A stretch of DNA of 64,000 nt from Balanoglossus misakiensis (taxonomy: Eukaryota > Hemichordata): assembly GCA_040954595.2 (NCBI GenBank), contig CM082584.2:434001-498000 (forward strand), given 5' to 3'. Of the stretch, positions 1 through 13,038 are shown piece after piece; the first letter of the stretch is position 1, and each line of letters starts with the position of its first letter. The position numbers and the translations under genes were made by a program. The notes under the pieces were generated by a model. That model was not told the origin of the DNA and ran no database searches. It was given only the letters and a program-made list of their open reading frames with translations.

Positions 1-417
1 ATTTCCGAAAATGTAGAAAACAGGTATTTTTTGTAATTTTCAAAAATTTACCATTTTGACCAAATTATGGCTAAAATTGTTATTTTCGTGTTGAATGCCG
101 CCAGTGTCACTGCTTTTAAAAGTCATAAAAGCTTTTAACATACAAGCAATTGTTTATATATGATCAGGTCACCGAATTAAAAAAAATAAAGAATGTTTGG
201 CCTAAAAATGACCTTTTTGGTGCAAAAACGAATAAAACGCAATTTTGTATTAAATAACCTCATTCAGAGTGCATTTTTTTATAATCAGCACCATTTTTAC
301 ATATAATGGAAATTTCATACATCACCAGATATCCAAATATGAAAAAATGATTTAGATTTTAGATGATTGTCCAAAATTAGCTGATATCTAATAAATGTAG
401 TATTGAACCGTTCTGTT
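1..417 (+). repeat. Partial unit: end of AT domain
   Basis: Base 1 corresponds to 2058 in the next unit, so the window opens inside the second AT subrepeat (ATTTCCGAAAATGTAGAAAA motif). It continues through the third, partial subrepeat to the C-run. It carries the CATACAAGCAATTGTTTATA variant rather than the CATGCAAGCAATTGCTTATA variant of the following units. Confidence 0.93.
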
Positions 418-1632
418 CCCCCCCCCTCCCCTACATTATATGCGGTACGCCGATGTCAGCTTACCCGGCAGTACTGCAGGCCGTGCCCCCACCTAACGTT
501 GGTGTTTGAAACGCCCTGGTTAAATTCGGGCTTTCTCTATAAGTTGACAGGCAATAATGCAGTCCTACCCGAACAAATGTCGAGTGTTGACACGCTGTGA
601 CTTTCCCTCTTCGGTTTGCCCGACTTAGCCGATGTCTTTGTACTAGAGTGTCGGGTCTTTTGCAGAGCCAGGCCGAAGGAAATCCGACTTGATCACCGTT
701 GCTAACGAACGCTAGTGTCTGTCATGGTGTGCCGGGGTTTTAGTCGAGCCAGGCCGTAGGAGATCTGACTTGATCATCGTGGTCAATGTACGCGTGTTTC
801 CGCTCTAAAGTGCCGGGGCTTCAGCTAAACCAGGCCGTAGGAAATCCGACGTAATCACCGTTGATAACTTACGCCAGTCTGTGTCATATAGAGCCGGTGC
901 ACCAGCCGAGTCACGCCGTAGGAAATCTGACTTGATCAACGTGGTCAATGTACGCCTGTTTCTGCTCTAGAGTGCCGGGGCTTCAGCTGAGCCAGGCCGT
1001 AGGAAACCCGACGTGATTACAGTTGTTAACTTACGCCAGTCTGTGTCCTATATATAGTGCCGGGGCATCAGCCGTGCCAGGCCGAAGGAAATGTGAGTAG
1101 ATCAACGTGGTCTCTGTACGCGTGTTTCTGCTCTAGAGTGTCAGGGCTTTAGCAAAGCCATGCCGTAGGAAATCTGACTTGATCAACGTTGCTAGCGAAC
1201 GCTAGTGTCTGTCATAGTGTGCCGGGGTTTTAATCGAGCCAAGCCGTAGGAGATCAGACTTGATCAACGTGGTCTCTGTACGCGTGTTTCTGCTCTTGAG
1301 TGCCGGGGCTTTATCCAAGCCATGCCGTAGAAAATCTGACTTGATCACCGTTGCTAACGTACGCTAGTGTCTGTCATATTGTGACGGAGATTTAGCCGAG
1401 CCAGGCCGTAAAAAATCGACTTGTTCAACGTTACCAGTGTGCAACTGTTTCTGCTCTAGAGTGTCAGGGTTTTAGCCGATTTATGCTGTAGGAAATCAGA
1501 GTTGATGAACGGGAATTCAATGTTAGAAAACCCGTGTGGAAAGTATCTCTACCCGTTTGAAACTAAGAAAAGAATTTATTCTTATTTATTTTGTAAAAAA
1601 GACAATTTTTTCGAAACAAAGGCGAAAATGGT

Positions 1633-1969
1633 AATTTTGTCTTGGGTGATTCAAATTATACCACCTTTTCTGGAATTTGCAGCACTTTTTACAAGAGAAC
1701 GACACTTCATGCTCCATAATATTTCCGAAAATGAAGAAAAGAGTTAATTTTTTATGATTTTTTAAAATTTTACCATTTTTGTCAAAATATGGCCAAAATG
1801 GCTATTTTTTCTTGAATTCCGTCAATATCTCTGCATTTTTGGAGTGGTCGAAACTTTTAACATACAATCAACATGTCATATATGATCGGGGCACCAAATT
1901 CGAAGAACAAAGGTTTTTTTTATTTTTTTTTCTAAAAATAACATTTTCAAGGAAAATTTGGTAAAACGC
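1633..1969 (+). repeat. AT-domain subrepeat a
   Basis: Runs from AATTTTGTCTTGGG to AAAACGC just before the next AATTTTGT. It shares an ordered series of motifs with the next subrepeat: CTCCAT..ATTTCCGAAAATG, TTTACCATTTT, a CTTTTAACATAC segment, TATATGATC..GCACC and CTAAAAAT. The period to subrepeat b is 337 bp. Confidence 0.88.
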
Positions 1970-2295
1970 AATTTTGTCTGCAGTGAGCCAAATTAGACGG
2001 TCTTTTGTGGAATTTGTATCGATATATATATACGAAGAGCATTCTATACTCCATCAGATTTCCGAAAATGTAGAAAACAGGTATTTTTTGTAATTTTCAA
2101 AAATTTACCATTTTGACCAAATTGTGGTTAAATTGTTATTTTCGTGTTGAATGCCGCCAGTGTCACTGCTTTTAAATGTCATAAAAACTTTTAACATGCA
2201 AGCAATTGCTTATATATGATCAGGCCACCGAATTAAAAAAATAAAGAATGTTTTGCCTAAAAATGACCTTTTTGGTGCAAAAACGAATAAAACGC
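1970..2295 (+). repeat. AT-domain subrepeat b
   Basis: Starts AATTTTGTCTGCAGTGAG and ends at AAAACGC. Same motif order as subrepeat a, clearly diverged: ATTTCCGAAAATGTAG, TTTACCATTTTGACC, ACTTTTAACATGCAAGC, TATATGATCAGGCCACC, CTAAAAATGACC. Length 326 bp. Confidence 0.88.
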
Positions 2296-2470
2296 AATTT
2301 TGTATTAAATCAGCTCATTCAGAGTGCATTTTTTATAATCAGCACCATTTTTACATATATTGGAAATTTCATACATCATCAGATATCCAAATATGAAAAA
2401 ATGATTTAGATTTTAGATGATTGTCCAAAATTAGCTGATATCTAATAAATGTAGTATTGAACCGTTCTGT
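2296..2470 (+). repeat. AT-domain subrepeat c, partial
   Basis: Third, cut-short member of the same family: AATTTTGTATTAAATCAG, then CATCAGATATCCAAATATG aligned with CATCAGATTTCCGAAAATG of subrepeat b. It is interrupted by the C-run of the next unit, so the C-run marks where the AT family and the 81-bp family were joined. Confidence 0.8.
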
Positions 2471-4519
2471 CCCCCCCCCCTACATTATATGCGGTACGCC
2501 GATGTCAGCTTACCCGGCAGTACTGCAGGCCGTGCCCCCAAATAACGTCGGTGTTTGAAACGCCCTGGTTAAATTCGGGCTTTCTCTATAAATTGACAGG
2601 CAATAATGCAGTCCTACCCGAACAAATGTCGAGTGTTGACCCGCTGTGACTTTCCCTCTTCGGTTTGCCCGACTTAGCCAACGTCATTGTACTAATGTGT
2701 CGGGTCTTTTGCAGAGCCAGGCCGAAGGAAATCCGACTTGATCACCGTTGCTAACGAACGCTAGTGTCTGTCATGGTGTGCCGGGGTTTTAGTCGAGCCA
2801 GGCCGTAGGAGATCTGACTTGATCATCGTGGTCAATGTACGCGTGTTTCCGCTCTAAAGTGCCGGGGCTTCAGCTAAACCATGCCGTAGGAAATCCGACG
2901 TAATCACCGTTGATAACTTACGCCAGTCTGTGTCATATAGAGCCGGTGCACCAGCCGAGTCACGCCGTAGGAAATCTTACTTGATCAACGTGGTCAATGT
3001 ACGCCTGTTTCTGCTCTAGAGTGCCGGGGCTTCAGCTGAGCCAGGCCGTGGGAAACCCGACGTGATTACCGTTGTTAACTTACGCCAGTTTGTGTCCTAT
3101 ATATAGTGCCGGGGCATCAGCCGTGCCAGGCCGAAGGAAATGTGAGTAGATCAACGTGGTCTCTGTACGCGTGTTTCTGCTCTAGAGTGCCAGGGCTTTA
3201 GCCAAGCCATGCCGTAGGAAATCTGACTTGATCAACGTTGCTAACGAACGCTAATGTCTGTCATAGTGTGCCGGGGTTTTAGTCGAGCCAAGCCGTAGGA
3301 GATCAGACTTGATCAACGTGGTCTCTGTACGCGTGTTTCTGCTCTAGAGTGCCGGGGCTTTATCCAACCCATGCCGTAGAAAATCTGACTTGATCACCGT
3401 TGCTAACGTACGCTAGTGTCTGTCATATTGTGACGGAGATTTAGCCGAGCCAGGCCGTAGAAAAATCGACTTGTTCAACGTTACCAGTGTGCAACTGTTT
3501 CTGCTCTAGAGTGTCAGGGTTTTAGCCGACTTATGCTGTAGGAAATCTGAGTTGATGACGGGAATTCAATGTTAGAAAACCCGTGTGGAAAGTATCTCTA
3601 CCCGTTTGAAACTAAGAAAAGAATGTATTCTTATTTATTTTGTAAAAAAGACAATTTTTCGAAAAAAAGTCGAAAAATTGCAATTTTGTCTTGGGTGATT
3701 CAAATTATACCACATTTTCTGGAATTTTCAGTACTTTTTACAAGAGAACGACACTTCATGCTCCATAATATTTCCGAAAATGAAGAAAAGAGTTTATTTT
3801 TTATGATTTTTTAAAAATGTACCATTTTGTCAAAATATGGCCAAAATGGCTATTTTTTCTTGAATTCCGTCAATATCTCTGCATTTTTGGAGTGGTCGAA
3901 AGTTTTAACATACAATCAACATGTCATATATGATCAGGGCACCAAATTCGAAGAACGAAGGTTTTTTTATTTTATTTTTCTAAAAATGACATTTTCAAGA
4001 AAAATTTGGTAAAACGCAATTTTGTCTGCAGTGAGCCAAATTAGACGGTCTTTTGTGGAATTTGTATCGATATATATATACGAAGAGCATTCTATACTCC
4101 ATCAGATTTCCGAAAATGTAGAAAACAGGTATTTTTTGTAATTTTCAAAAATTTACCATTTTGACCAAATTGTGGTTAAAATTGTTATTTTCGTGTTGAA
4201 TGCCGCCAGTGTCACTGCTTTTAAAAGTCATAAAAACTTTTAACATGCAAGCAATTGCTTATATATGATCAGGCCACCGAATTAAAAAAATAAAGAATGT
4301 TTTGCCTAAAAATGACCTTTTTGGTGCAAAAACGAATAAAACGCAATTTTGTATTAAATCAGCTCATTCAGAGTGCATTTTTTATAATCAGCACCATTTT
4401 TACATATATTGGAAATTTCATACATCATCAGATATCCAAATATGAAAAAATTATTTAGATTTTAGATGATTGTCCAAAATTAGCTGATATCTAATAAATG
4501 TAGTATTGAACCGTTCTGT
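2471..4519 (+). repeat. Satellite unit P-2 (reference unit)
   Basis: Full unit of 2049 bp and the best one for reading the internal structure. C-run 2471-2480; leader with TATGCGGTACGCCGATGTCA to about 2715; ten 81-bp subrepeats from 2716 to 3529; degenerate eleventh from 3530; AT domain from GAATTC at 3562. GTTGATGACGGG lacks one A compared with most units, a deletion shared only with the next unit. Confidence 0.96.
2716..3529 (+). repeat. 81-bp A/B alternating subrepeats in the reference unit
   Basis: Subrepeats start at 2716, 2797, 2878, 2959, 3040, 3125, 3206, 3287, 3368 and 3449, each opening with GCCAGGCCGTAGGAAATC or a close form. Spacing is exactly 81 except one of 85 at 3040, where a CTATATATAG box (3097-3106) adds four bases. 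Two types alternate strictly. Type A carries GTTGCTAACGAACGCTAG or GTTNNTAACTTACGCCAG. Type B carries CGTGGTCAATGTACGCGTG followed by TTTCTGCTCTAGAGTG. The working unit is therefore an A/B pair of 162-166 bp, five per standard monomer. Confidence 0.95.
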
Positions 4520-6567
4520 CCCCCCCCCCTACATTATATGCGGTACGCCGATGTCAGCTTACCCGGCAGTACTGCAGGCCGTGCCCCCAAATAACGTCGG
4601 TGTTTGAAACGCCCTGGTTAAATTCGGGCTTTCTCTATAAATTGACAGGCAATAATGCAGTCCTACCCGAACAAATGTCGAGTGTTGACCCGCTGTGACT
4701 TTCCCTCTTCGGTTTGCCCGACTTAGCCAACGTCTTTGTACTAATGTGTCGGGTCTTTTGCAGAGCCAGGCCGAAGGAAATCCGACTTGATCACCGTTGC
4801 TAACGAACGCTAGTGTCTGTCATGGTGTGCCGGGGTTTTAGTCGAGCCAGGCCGTAGGAGATCTGACTTGATCATCGTGGTCAATGTACGCGTGTTTCCG
4901 CTCTAAAGTGCCGGGGCTTCAGCTAAACCATGCCGTAGGAAATCCGACGTAATCACCGTTGATAACTTACGCCAGTCTGTGTCATATAGAGCCGGTGCAC
5001 CAGCCGAATCACGCCGTAGGAAATCTTACTTGATCAACGTGGTCAATGTACGCCTGTTTCTGCTCTAGAGTGCCGGGGCTTCAGCTGAGCCAGGCCGTGG
5101 GAAACCCGACGTGATTACCGTTGTTAACTTACGCCAGTTTGTGTCCTATATATAGTGCCGGGGCATCAGCCGTGCCAGGCCGAAGGAAATGTGAGTAGAT
5201 CAACGTGGTCTCTGTACGCGTGTTTCTGCTCTAGAGTGCCAGGGCTTTAGCCAAGCCATGCCGTAGGAAATCTGACTTGATCAACGTTGCTAACGAACGC
5301 TAATGTCTGTCATAGTGTGCCGGGGTTTTAGTCGAGCCAAGCCGTAGGAGATCAGACTTGATCAACGTGGTCTCTGTACGCGTGTTTCTGCTCTAGAGTG
5401 CCGGGGCTTTATCCAACCCATGCCGTAGAAAATCTGACTTGATCACCGTTGCTAACGTACGCTAGTGTCTGTCATATTGTGACGGAGATTTAGCCGAGCC
5501 AGGCCGTAGAAAAATCGACTTGTTCAACGTTACCAGTGTGCAACTGTTTCTGCTCTAGAGTGTCAGGGTTTTAGCCGACTTATGCTGTAGGAAATCTGAG
5601 TTGATGACGGGAATTCAATGTTAGAAAACCCGTGTGGAAAGTATCTCTACCCGTTTGAAACTAAGAAAAGAATGTATTCTTATTTATTTTGTAAAAAAGA
5701 CAATTTTTCGAAAAAAGTCGAAAAATTGCAATTTTGTCTTGGGTGATTCAAATTATACCACATTTTCTGGAATTTGCAGCACTTTTTACAAGAGAACGAC
5801 ACTTCATGCTCCATAATATTTCCGAAAATGAAGAATAGAGTTTATTTTTTATGATTTTTTAAAAATGTACCATTTTGTCAAAATATGGCCAAAATGGCTA
5901 TTTTTTCTTGAATTCCGTCAATATCTCTGCATTTTTGGAGTGGTCAAAAGTTTTAACATACAATCAACATGTCATATATGATCAGGGCACCAAATTCGAA
6001 GAACGAAGGTTTTTTTATTTTATTTTTCTAAAAATGACATTTTCAAGAAAAATTTGGTAAAACGCAATTTTGTCTGCAGTGAGCCAAATTAGACGGTCTT
6101 TTGTGGAATTTGTATCGATATATATATACGAAGAGCATTCTATACTCCATCAGATTTCCGAAAATGTAGAAAACAGGTATTTTTTGTAATTTTCAAAAAT
6201 TTACCATTTTGACCAAATTGTGGTTAAAATTGTTATTTTCGTGTTGAATGCCGCCAGTGTCACTGCTTTTAAAAGTCATAAAAACTTTTAACATGCAAGC
6301 AATTGCTTATATATGATCAGGCCACCGAATTAAAAAAATAAAGAATGTTTTGCCTAAAAATGACCTTTTTGGTGCAAAAACGAATAAAACGCAATTTTGT
6401 ATTAAATCAGCTCATTCAGAGTGCATTTTTTATAATCAGCACCATTTTTACATATATTGGAAATTTCATACATCATCAGATATCCAAATATGAAAAAATG
6501 ATTTAGATTTTAGATGATTGTCCAAAATTAGCTGATATCTAATAAATGTAGTATTGAACCGTTCTGT
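4520..6567 (+). repeat. Satellite unit P-3
   Basis: Full unit of 2048 bp, close to identical to the unit before it, including the GTTGATGACGGG deletion. C-run 4520-4529; AT domain from 5611. The pair looks like a recent tandem duplication. Confidence 0.95.
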
Positions 6568-8616
6568 CCCCCCCCCTACATTATATGCGGTACGCCGATG
6601 TCAGCTTACCCGGCAGTACTGCAGGCCGTGCCCCCAAATAACGTCGGTGTTTGAAACGCCCTGGTTAAATTAGGGCTTTCTCTATAAATTGACAGGCAAT
6701 AATGCAGTCCTACCCGAACAAATGTCGAGTGTTGACCCGCTGTGACTTTCCCTCTTCGGTTTGCCCGACTTAGCCAACGTCTTTGTACTAATGTGTCGGG
6801 TCTTTTGCAGAGCCAGGCCGAAGGAAATCAGACTTGATCACCGTTGCTAACGAACGCTAGTGTCTGTCATGGTGTGCCGGGGTTTTAGTCGAGCCAGGCC
6901 GTAGGAGATCTGACTTGATCATCGTGGTCAATGTACGCGTGTTTCCGCTCTAAAGTGCCGGGGCTTCAGCTAAACCATGCCGTAGGAAATCCGACGTAAT
7001 CACCGTTGATAACTTACGCCAGTCTGTGTCATATAGAGCCGGTGCACCAGCCGAATCACGCCGTAGGAAATCTTACTTGATCAACGTGGTCAATGTACGC
7101 CTGTTTCTGCTCTAAAGTGCCGGGGCTTCAGCTGAGCCAGGCCGTAGGAAACCCGACGTGATTACCGTTGTTAACTTACGCCAGTTTGTGTCCTATATAT
7201 AGTGCCGGGGCATCAGCCGTGCCAGGCCGAAGGAAATGTGAGTAGATCAACGTGGTCTCTGTACGCGTGTTTCTGCTCTAGAGTGCCAGGGCTTTAGCCA
7301 AGCCATGCCGTAGGAAATCTGACTTGATCAACGTTGCTAACGAACGCTAGTGTCTGTCATAGTGTGCCGGGGTTTTAGTCGAGCCAAGCCGTAGGAGATC
7401 AGACTTGATCAACGTGGTCTCTGTACGCGTGTTTCTGCTCTAGAGTGCCGGGGCTTTATCCAACCCATGCCGTAGAAAATCTGACTTGATCACCGTTGCT
7501 AACGTACGCTAGTGTCTGTCATATTGTGACGGAGATTTAGCCGAGCCAGGCCGTAGAAAAATCGACTTGTTCAACGTTACCAGTGTGCAACTGTTTCTGC
7601 TCTAGAGTGTCAGGGTTTTAGCCGACTTATGCTGTAGGAAATCTGAGTTGATGAACGGGAATTCAATGTTAGAAAACCCGTGTGGAAAGTATCTCTACCC
7701 GTTTGAAACTAAGAAAAGAATTTATTCTTATTTATTTTGTAAAAAAGACAATTTTTCGAAAAAAAGTCGAAAAATTGCAATTTTGTCTTGGGTGATTCAA
7801 ATTATACCGCCTTTTCTGGAATTTGCAGCACTTTTTACAAGAGAACGACACTTCATGCTCCATAATATTTCCGAAAATGAAGAAAAGAGTTAATTTTTTA
7901 TGATTTTTCAAAAATGTACCATTTTGTCAAAATATGGCCAAAATGGCTATTTTTTCTTAAATTCCGTCAATATCTCTGCATTTTTGGAGTGGTCGAAAGT
8001 TTTAACATACAATCAACATGTCATATATGATCAGGGCACCAAATTCGAAGAACGAAGGTTTTTTTATTTTATTTTTCTAAAAATGACATTTTCAAGGAAA
8101 ATTTGGTAAAACGCAATTTTGTCTGCAGTGAGCCAAATTAGACGGTCTTTTGTGGAATTTGTATCGATATATATATACGAAGAGCATTCTATACTCCATC
8201 AGATTTCCGAAAATGTAGAAAACAGGTATTTTTTGTAATTTTCAAAAATTTACCATTTTGACCAAATTGTGGTTAAAATTGTTATTTTCGTGTTGAATGC
8301 CGCCAGTGTCACTGCTTTTTAAAGTCATAAAAACTTTTAACATGCAAGCAATTGCTTATATATGATCAGGCCACCGAATTAAAAAAATAAAGAATGTTTT
8401 GCCTAAAAATGACCTTTTTGGTGCAAAAACGAATAAAACGCAATTTTGTATTAAATCAGCTCATTCAGAGTGCATTTTTTATAATCAGCACCATTTTTAC
8501 ATATATTGGAAATTTCATACATCATCAGATATCCAAATATGAAAAAATGATTTAGATTTTAGATGATTGTCCAAAATTAGCTGATATCTAATAAATGTAG
8601 TATTGAACCGTTCTGT
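6568..8616 (+). repeat. Satellite unit P-4
   Basis: Full unit of 2049 bp. C-run 6568-6576 (9 C); AT domain from 7659. Its AT-domain start is the same as the minus units at about 42,859-43,104 and 44,906-45,151, linking it to block 2. Confidence 0.95.
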
Positions 8617-10500
8617 CCCCCCCTACATTATATGCGGTACGCCGATGTCAGCTTACCCGGCAGTACTGCAGGCCGTGCCCCCAAATAACGTCGGTGTTTG
8701 AAACGCCCTGGTTAAATTCGGGCTTTCTCTATAAATTGACAGGCAATAATGCAGTCCTACCCGAACAAATGTCGAGTGTTGACCCGCTGTGACTTTCCCT
8801 CTTCGGTTTGCCCGACTTAGCCAACGTCTTTGTACTAATGTGTCGGGTCTTTTGCAGAGCCAGGCCGAAGGAAATCCGACTTGATCACCGTTGCTAACGA
8901 ACGCTAGTGTCTGTCATGGTGTGCCGGGGTTTTAGAAGAGCCAGGCCGTAGGAGATCTGACTTGATCATCGTGGTCAATGTACGCGTGTTTCCGCTCTAA
9001 AGTGCCGGGGCTTCAGCTAAACCATGCCGTAGGAAATCCGACGTAATCACCGTTGAGAACTTACGCCAGTCTGTGTCATATAGAGCCGGTGCACCAGCCG
9101 AATCACGCCGTAGGAAATCTGACTTGATCAACGTGGTCAATGTACGCCTGTTTCTGCTCTAGAGTGCCGGGGCTTCAGCTGATCCAGGCCGTAGGAAACC
9201 CGACGTGATTACCGTTGTTAACTTAGGCCAGTCTGTGTCCTATATATAGTGCGGGGCATCAGCCGTGCCAGGCCTAAGGAAATGTGAGTAGATCAATGTG
9301 GTCTCTGTACGCGTGTTTCTGCTCTAGAATGCCAGGGCTTTAGCCAAGCCATGCCGTAGAAAATCTGACTTGATCACCGTTGCTAACGTACGCTAGTGTC
9401 TGTCATATTGTGACGGAGATTTAGCCGAGCCAGGCCGTAGAAAAATCGACTTGTTCAACGTTACCAGTGTGCAACTGTTTCTGCTCTAGAGTGTCAGGGT
9501 TTTAGCCGACTTATGCTGTAGGAAATCTGAGTTGATGAACGGGAATTCAATGTTAGAAAACCCGTGTGGAAAGTATCTCTACCCGTTTGAAACTAAGAAA
9601 AGAATTTATTCTTATTTATTTTGTAAAAAAGACAATTTTTCGAAAAAAAGTCGAAAAATTGCAATTTTGTCTTGGGTGATTCAAATTATACCGCCTTTTC
9701 TGGAATTTGCAGCACTTTTTACAAGAGAACGACACTTCATGCTCCATAATATTTCCGAAAATGAAGAAAAGAGTTAATTTTTTATGATTTTTCAAAAATG
9801 TACCATTTTGTCAAAATATGGCCAAAATGGCTATTTTTTCTTAAATTCCGTCAATATCTCTGCATTTTTGGAGTGGTCGAAAGTTTTAACATACAATCAA
9901 CATGTCATATATGATCAGGGCACCAAATTCGAAGAACGAAGGTTTTTTTATTTTATTTTTCTAAAAATGACATTTTCAAGGAAAATTTGGTAAAACGCAA
10001 TTTTGTCTGCAGTGAGCCAAATTAGACGGTCTTTTGTGGAATTTGTATCGATATATATATACGAAGAGCATTCTATACTCCATCAGATTTCCGAAAATGT
10101 AGAAAACAGGTATTTTTTGTAATTTTCAAAAATTTACCATTTTGACCAAATTGTGGTTAAAATTGTTATTTTCGTGTTGAATGCCGCCAGTGTCACTGCT
10201 TTTTAAAGTCATAAAAACTTTTAACATGCAAGCAATTGCTTATATATGATCAGGCCACCGAATTAAAAAAATAAAGAATGTTTTGCCTAAAAATGACCTT
10301 TTTGGTGCAAAAACGAATAAAACGCAATTTTGTATTAAATCAGCTCATTCAGAGTGCATTTTTTATAATCAGCACCATTTTTACATATATTGGAAATTTC
10401 ATACATCATCAGATATCCAAATATGAAAAAATGATTTAGATTTTAGATGATTGTCCAAAATTAGCTGATATCTAATAAATGTAGTATTGAACCGTTCTGT
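8617..10500 (+). repeat. Satellite unit P-5, one A/B pair short
   Basis: 1884 bp, about 165 shorter than standard. C-run only 7 C (8617-8623). Near 9340-9390 the subrepeat starting AAGCCATGCCGTAG runs straight into the GAAAATCTGACTTGATCACC end of the subrepeat normally two further on, so one A/B pair was lost by exchange between A-type subrepeats. AT domain from 9543. Confidence 0.93.
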
Positions 10501-13038
10501 CCCCCCCTACATTATATGCGGTACGCCGATGTCAGCTTACCCGGCAGTACTGCAGGCCGTGCCCCCAAATAACGTCGGTGTTTGAAACGCCCTGGTTAAA
10601 TTCGGGCTTTCTCTATAAATTGACAGGCAATAATGCAGTCCTACCCGAACAAATGTCGAGTGTTGACCCGCTGTGACTTTCCCTCTTCGGTTTGCCCGAC
10701 TTAGCCAACGTCTTTGTACTAATGTGTCGGGTCTTTTGCAGAGCCAGGCCGAAGGAAATCCGACTTGATCACCGTTGCTAACGAACGCTAGTGTCTGTCA
10801 TGGTGTGCCGGGGTTTTAGAAGAGCCAGGCCGTAGGAGATCTGACTTGATCATCGTGGTCAATGTACGCGTGTTTCCGCTCTAAAGTGCCGGGGCTTCAG
10901 CTAAACCATGCCGTAGGAAATCCGACGTAATCACCGTTGAGAACTTACGCCAGTCTGTGTCATATAGAGCCGGTGCACCAGCCGAATCACGCCGTAGGAA
11001 ATCTGACTTGATCAACGTGGTCAATGTACGCCTGTTTCTGCTCTAGAGTGCCGGGGCTTCAGCTGATCCAGGCCGTAGGAAACCCGACGTGATTACCGTT
11101 GTTAACTTAGGCCAGTCTGTGTCCTATATATAGTGCGGGGCATCAGCCGTGCCAGGCCTAAGGAAATGTGAGTAGATCAATGTGGTCTCTGTACGCGTGT
11201 TTCTGCTCTAGAATGCCAGGGCTTTAGCCAAGCCATGCCGTAGGAAATCTGACTTGATCAACGTTGCTAACGAACGCTAGTGTCTGTCATAGTGTGCCGG
11301 GGTTTTAGTCGAGCCAAGCCGTAGGAGATCTGACTTGATCATCGTGGTCAATGTACGCGTGTTTCCGCTCTAAAGTGCCGGGGCTTGAGCTAAACCAGGC
11401 CGTAGGAAATCCGACGTAATCACCGTTGATAACTTACGCCAGTCTGTGTCATATAGAGCCGGTGCACCAGCGGAGTCACGCCGTAGGACATCTGACTTGA
11501 TCAACGTGGTCAAAGTACGCCTGTTTCTGTTCTAGAGTGCCGGGGCTTCAGCTGAGCCAGGCCGTAGGAAACCCGACGTGATTACCGTTGTTAACTTACG
11601 CCAGTCTGTGTCCTATATATAGTGCCGGGGCATCAGCTGTGCCAGGCCGAAGGAAATGGGAGTAGATCAACGTGGTCTCTGTACGCGTGTTTCTGCTCTA
11701 GAGTGCCAGGGCTTTAGCCAAGCCATGCCGTAGGAAATCTGACTTGATCAACGTTGCTAACGAACGCTAGTGTCTGTCATAGTGTGCCGGGGTTTTAGTC
11801 GAGCCAAGCCGTAGGAGATCAGACTTGATCAACGTGGTCTCTGTACGCGTGTTTCTGCTCTAGAGTGCCGGGGCTTTATCCCAGCCATGCCGTAGAAAAT
11901 CTGACTTGATCACCGTTGCTAACGTGCGCTAGTGTCTGTCATATTGTGACGGAGATTTAGCCGAGCCAGGCCGTAGAAAAATCGACTTGTTCAACGTTAC
12001 CATTGTGCAACTGTTTCTGCTCTAGAGTGTCAGGGTTTTAGCCGACTTATGCTGTAGGAAATCTGAGTTGATGAATGGGAATTCAATGTTAAAAAACCTG
12101 TGTGGAAAGTGTCTCTACCCTTTTGAAACTAAGAAAATAATTTATTCTTATTTATTTTGTAAAAATCACAATTTTTCGAAAAAAAGTCGAAAATGGTAAT
12201 TTTGTCATGGGTGATTCAAATTATACCGCCTTTTCTGGAATTTGCAGCACTTTTTACAAGAGAACGACACTTCATGCTCCATAATATTTCCGAAAATGAA
12301 GAAAAGAGTTAATTTTTTATGATTTTTTAAAAATTTACCATTTTTGTCAAAATATGGCCAAAATGGCTATTTTTTCTTGAATTCCGTCAATATCTCTGCA
12401 TTTTTGGAGTGGTCGAAAGTTTTAACATACAATCAACATGTCATATATGATCAGGGCACCAAATTCGAAGAACAAAGGTTTTTTTTATTTTTTTTTCTAA
12501 AAATGACATTTTCAAGGAAAATTTGGTAAAACGCAATTTTGTCTGCAGTGAGCCAAATTGGCCGTTTTTTGTGTGGAATTTGTATCGATATATGTATACG
12601 AAGAGCATTCTATACTCCATCAGATTTCCGAAAATGTAGAAAACAGGTATTTTTTGTAATTTTCAAAAATTTACCATTTTGACCGAATTGTGGCTAAAAT
12701 TGTTATTTTCGTGTTGAATGCCGCCAGTGTCACTGCTTTTAAAAGTCATTAAAACTTTTAACATACAAGCAATTGTTTATATATGATCAGGTCACCGAAT
12801 TTAAAGAATAAAGAATGTTTTCCCTAAAAATGACCTTTTTGGTGCAAAAACGAATAAAACGCAATTTTGTATTAAATCAGCTCATTCAGAGTGCATTTTT
12901 TAAAATCAGCACCATTTTTACATATAATGGAAATTTCATACATCATTAGATATCCAAATATGAAAAAATGATTTAGATTTTAGATGATTGTCCAAAAGTA
13001 GCTGATATCTAATAAATATAGTATTGAACCGTTCTGTT
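10501..13038 (+). repeat. Satellite unit P-6, expanded to about eight A/B pairs
   Basis: 2538 bp, about three A/B pairs longer than standard. The first 700 bp match the unit before it, including GTTTTAGAAGAGCC and GTTGAGAACTTACG. The added pairs lie at about 11,220-11,710. AT domain from 12,079 has marker changes (TTAAAAAACCTGTG, AAATCACAATTTTTC, GTCATGGGTG) that recur inverted at 17,100-17,290. Confidence 0.93.

Larger units (their letters stand above)
418..2470 (+). repeat. Satellite unit P-1
   Basis: Full unit of 2053 bp. The C-run at 418-431 is interrupted by a T at 427. GC-richer domain 418-1512, AT domain 1513-2470. The AT domain has a GTTTCGAAACAAAGGCG-type start that is rare elsewhere but matches the minus copy near 25,050-25,080, which makes it a useful marker of inverted homology. 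Confidence 0.95.

Noticed and set aside
1502-1747. 81-codon frame (MMNGNSMLENPCGKYLYPF...) in most units as a gene
   Set aside because: It lies over the joint of the two domains, is shifted in sister units (for example 3,562, 5,611, 14,454, 34,744) by homopolymer indels, and resembles no family I know. Conservation is explained by recent amplification.
2030-2050. (AT)n tract near the ATCGATATATATATACG segment as a microsatellite or origin
   Set aside because: Only five or so AT steps, fixed in position in every unit and varying just between ATATATATA and ATATACATA; part of subrepeat b.
2716-3529. CRISPR-like array
   Set aside because: Subrepeats are contiguous 81-bp tandem copies without unique spacers, in clearly eukaryotic satellite context.
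2716-3529. tRNA, 5S or snRNA gene origin of the 81-bp subrepeat
   Set aside because: About tRNA length, but no cloverleaf, no GGTTCGAATCC-type B box and no consistent terminator run in the subrepeat.
2471-4519. CENP-B box or similar centromere motif
   Set aside because: Searched by eye for TTCG-N4-A-N2-CGGG in both strands of a unit and did not find it; a centromere role is neither supported nor excluded.
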